From Gammaproteobacteria bacterium (GTDB taxonomy: Bacteria; Pseudomonadota; Gammaproteobacteria; Steroidobacterales; GCA-2729495), in the NCBI GenBank assembly GCA_016874095.1, contig VGVH01000003.1:105748-169747 (forward strand): DNA of 64,000 nt, in the 5' to 3' direction. Below are positions 61,226 to 64,000 of the stretch, piece after piece; within the stretch, counting starts at the first letter, position 1, and each line of letters begins with the position of its first letter. The notes under the pieces were generated by a model, which had not been told where the DNA came from, ran no database searches, and worked only from the letters and a program-made list of their open reading frames with translations. The position numbers and the translations under genes are program-made.

Positions 61226-64000
61226 ATGTCCCTGTCCGAGACGACCCGACGCCAATTCATTGCAGCGGGAGCAGCGACCGGGCTGTCACTGCGTTACGCG
61301 GTTGCGGCCGAGCCCCGCGAGCCATCCTACGGCCGCTGGGAAGACCTGATGCGGCAGAAATGGACCTGGGACCGCGTCGCCAGGGGCACGCACGGCACCA
61401 ACTGCACCGGCACTTGCGCGTTCAACGTCTACGTGAAGAACGGCATCGTCTGGCGCGAGGAGCAGCAGGGCGAATACGGCCGCTCCGAGGACGCCCCCGA
61501 TTACGGTCCGCGCGGCTGCCAGAAGGGCCTGCGCCACGCGAAATACATGTACGGCAAGCAGCGCGTGCTCTACCCGATGAAGCGGGTCGGCGAGCGCGGC
61601 GCCGGCCAATGGCAGCGCATCGGCTGGGACCAGGCGATGAGCGAGATCGCCGACCGGTTCCTCGATCACGCCGCGGCGCATGGGCCGCGTTCCATCAGCT
61701 TCGACCTCGGCACCCAGATGGTATTGAAGAGAGCCTCGTTTGCCGCGCTCGGGCGATTCGCGACCTTGACCGGCGTCGAGTTGCCCGAAGCCTTTGCCGG
61801 CGTCGGCGACCTGCCGACCGGGGTCATGGCCACGGTAGGCGAGCCGCTGCTCGGCGACACGATGGGTGCAGTGTTCAAGTCGCGCTGCTGTCTCGTGTGG
61901 TTCTGCAACCCCGCCGTCACCCGCATCCCGGACGCGCACTTTTTCTGGGAGGCGCGCTACAACGGCACCGAAGTCATCGCGATCTCGCCCGAGTTCACGC
62001 CGAGCGCCATGCACGCCAGTCGCTGGGTCAACCCGAAGCCGGGCACCGACACGGCGCTCGCACTCGCCATGGCGCAGGTGATCGTGAGCGAAGGGCTGAT
62101 CGACGAGGCCTACATCCGCGAGCAGTCCGACCTGCCGTTCCTGGTGCGCACCGACACGGGCCAGTTCCTGCGCGAGACGGACGTCGTCGGCGGCGACAAG
62201 GCGCGCGGCAATCTTTTCTATCTGTGGGACCTCAGGACGCGCAAGGCAGTCGCAGCGCCCGGGACCGGCGGGCCGCCACCGCCGCCGGGCGTGCCCGTCC
62301 CGGTCATTCCCTCGGGCACCCTGGCGCTGGGCGATATCGAGCCGGCGCTGTCGGGCCGCTGGAAGGTGAAGACGCGCAAGGGCCGCGTCGAGGTCACCAC
62401 GGTTTTCGACCTGCTGCGCGAGCGGCTCGCGGGCTACACGCCGGAGCAGGCCAGCGAGATCACCGGCGTGCACGCCGACAACATCCGCCTGATCGCGCGC
62501 AAGTTCGCGGCGGCGAAGCCTGCAATGATTTTCACCGGCTATCGCATGTGCAAGTGGCTGCACGGCGATCTCCTGCAGCGCGCGTTCATGCTGCTGCTGT
62601 CGCTGACCGGCAACCTGGGCAAGGCGGGTGGCGGGCTGCAGCTGGAGAACCTGGGCCGTGTCGAGAGCCAGCTCGCCTTCATGCTCGCGGATATCCCGCC
62701 GACATTCAGGGTGGCGACGCTGTCCCGCTGGGACTACGCCCATGCCGGCGGCCGCGAACTGAACGAGAAGATTTACGGTTCTGACCTCGCCAGCACGATC
62801 GACCGGTACTACACCGAGTCCATCAAGCGCGGCTGGTTCCCGGACTATGCGCGGACGCCCTGGAAGATGGGCATCTTTGCCGGCAGCAACACGGCCAGCT
62901 GGCGCGCTTCCGGCAGCCACTGGCGGCAGACCGCTTTCGAGAAGCTCGAGACCATCGTCAGCATGACGCCCGACATGGGCGTCACGGCCATGTACGCCGA
63001 CTACGTGCTGCCCATCGCGCATCATTACGAGCGCAAGGACTACATGCTCGAGGCCCGCACGCCCTACGTGCAGGTGCTGGACGAGGCGGTCGCGCCACTG
63101 GGCGAGGCCTGCGACGACTGGACGGCGCTCGATCGTCTGGCAAAGGCGATCAGCGAACGCGCAGCAGCCCGCGGGATCACGGCCATCCAGGACGACTTCT
63201 TCGGCCAGCCGCTGCCGCGCGATTATTCGCGGCTGCACAGCCTGTACCGGCACGGCGGCAAGATCAATTCGACCGAGGACGTTATCAATTTCCTGATCGG
63301 CCTCGACGAAGGGGTCCCGAAAGTGCCGTTTGCGGACATGGCAAAGAAAGGCCTGATGCGCAACCTGGACACCGATCGCGTTGTCTATGGCCCCAAGGCG
63401 CCGTACGGCTCGGTGATGATCCGCGCCGTCGAGAGCCGCGAACCCTATCCGACGCTCACCGGTCGGCAGCAGTTCTACATCGACCACGAATGGTTCGTGG
63501 CCGAGGACGAAGCGCTGCCGCGACACAAGGACCCGCTGAAGCTCGACGGCTACCCGCTGCAGTTCACCATGGGCCACGTGCGCCATGGCATCCACTCGAT
63601 GTGGACGGACGACCACCTGCTCATGCACCTGCGCCGTGGAGAGCCGGACGTGTACGTCAGTCCCGAGGACGCGAAAGCGCGCGGCGTGAACGACGGCGAT
63701 CCGATCCGTGTCTTCAACAGCCACGGCCAGTTCACGGCCATGGCCAATGTCACGGCCGCCATGCAGCCGGGCATGATGTTCATGTACCACGGCTGGGATC
63801 CGCTGCTGTTCGAGGGGCGGCAGAATTTCGGCGCCATCATCCCGACAGCCGGGCTCATCAAGCCCACCAGTCTCGCCAGCGGCTACGGCCATATCACCTA
63901 CCGCGCGCTCGCCTGGGAACCGAACCACACCTTCCACGATTTCACCTGTGACTTCGCCCCTCACACCCGCAACCCCGTAGGAGCGGCGCAAGCCGCGACC
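61226..64000 (+). CDS. Type II DMSO-reductase-family molybdopterin oxidoreductase, catalytic (alpha) subunit, Tat-exported; frame open to window edge
   Basis: Manual translation from ATG 61226: MSLSETTRRQFIAAGAATGLSLRYAVAAEP...HGTNCTGTCAFNVYVKNGIVWREEQQGEYGRSEDAPDYGPRGCQKG (Hx3Cx3CxnC FS0 motif). Absent from the ORF track because no stop occurs before 64000. Confidence 0.88.
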   Translation, partial: MSLSETTRRQFIAAGAATGLSLRYAVAAEPREPSYGRWEDLMRQKWTWDRVARGTHGTNCTGTCAFNVYVKNGIVWREEQQGEYGRSEDAPDYGPRGCQKGLRHAKYMYGKQRVLYPMKRVGERGAGQWQRIGWDQAMSEIADRFLDHAAAHGPRSISFDLGTQMVLKRASFAALGRFATLTGVELPEAFAGVGDLPTGVMATVGEPLLGDTMGAVFKSRCCLVWFCNPAVTRIPDAHFFWEARYNGTEVIAISPEFTPSAMHASRWVNPKPGTDTALALAMAQVIVSEGLIDEAYIREQSDLPFLVRTDTGQFLRETDVVGGDKARGNLFYLWDLRTRKAVAAPGTGGPPPPPGVPVPVIPSGTLALGDIEPALSGRWKVKTRKGRVEVTTVFDLLRERLAGYTPEQASEITGVHADNIRLIARKFAAAKPAMIFTGYRMCKWLHGDLLQRAFMLLLSLTGNLGKAGGGLQLENLGRVESQLAFMLADIPPTFRVATLSRWDYAHAGGRELNEKIYGSDLASTIDRYYTESIKRGWFPDYARTPWKMGIFAGSNTASWRASGSHWRQTAFEKLETIVSMTPDMGVTAMYADYVLPIAHHYERKDYMLEARTPYVQVLDEAVAPLGEACDDWTALDRLAKAISERAAARGITAIQDDFFGQPLPRDYSRLHSLYRHGGKINSTEDVINFLIGLDEGVPKVPFADMAKKGLMRNLDTDRVVYGPKAPYGSVMIRAVESREPYPTLTGRQQFYIDHEWFVAEDEALPRHKDPLKLDGYPLQFTMGHVRHGIHSMWTDDHLLMHLRRGEPDVYVSPEDAKARGVNDGDPIRVFNSHGQFTAMANVTAAMQPGMMFMYHGWDPLLFEGRQNFGAIIPTAGLIKPTSLASGYGHITYRALAWEPNHTFHDFTCDFAPHTRNPVGAAQAAT
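63977..64000 (+). repeat. REP-like element copy (GTAGGAGCGGCGCAAGCCGCGACC) at the window edge
   Basis: 24-nt exact match to 53891..53914. Confidence 0.85.

Noticed and set aside
61286-63991. 901-aa minus-strand ORF
   Set aside because: Antisense shadow of the clear molybdoenzyme reading frame on the plus strand; composition (His/Arg/Val-rich) is typical of GC-rich shadow ORFs and shows no family motif.

Overview
The window is a GC-rich, almost fully coding chromosomal segment from a gammaproteobacterium. I infer this from the synteny clpS-clpA-infA-aat, ftsK-lolA-rarA-serS, (yebC-like)-ruvCAB-tolQRAB-pal-cpoB-queE-queC, and sucAB-lpdA. The left edge holds a type II secretion gspF(partial)-gspE-gspD-gspC run on the minus strand. 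Three tRNA genes are visible: Ser-TGA, Arg-CCT and Lys-TTT. From about 39 kb the content becomes more accessory: a BtuB-like receptor, two further large TonB-dependent receptors, a nitronate monooxygenase-like protein, an HMG-CoA synthase-like gene coupled to a prenyl synthase, and a cupin/amidohydrolase/acyl-CoA ligase operon. Next come three tandem paralogous secreted proteins (two with VPxPA-CTERM-type tails, one with HYDIN-like repeats). The window ends in a Tat-exported type II DMSO-reductase-family molybdoenzyme that reaches the right edge. Main points for follow-up: (a) the tandem family with swapped C-termini beside a TonB receptor; (b) REP-like palindromes that supply stop codons or C-terminal codons to flanking genes; (c) a small island bounded by the 3' half of tRNA-Arg and a degenerate copy of it; (d) a YebC-like protein without its N-terminal domain in the yebC-ruvC position; (e) a GspE without its tetracysteine motif; (f) a histidine-phosphatase-fold protein with the catalytic RHG His replaced by Tyr. 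All assignments come from reading sequence and motifs; no database search was run.
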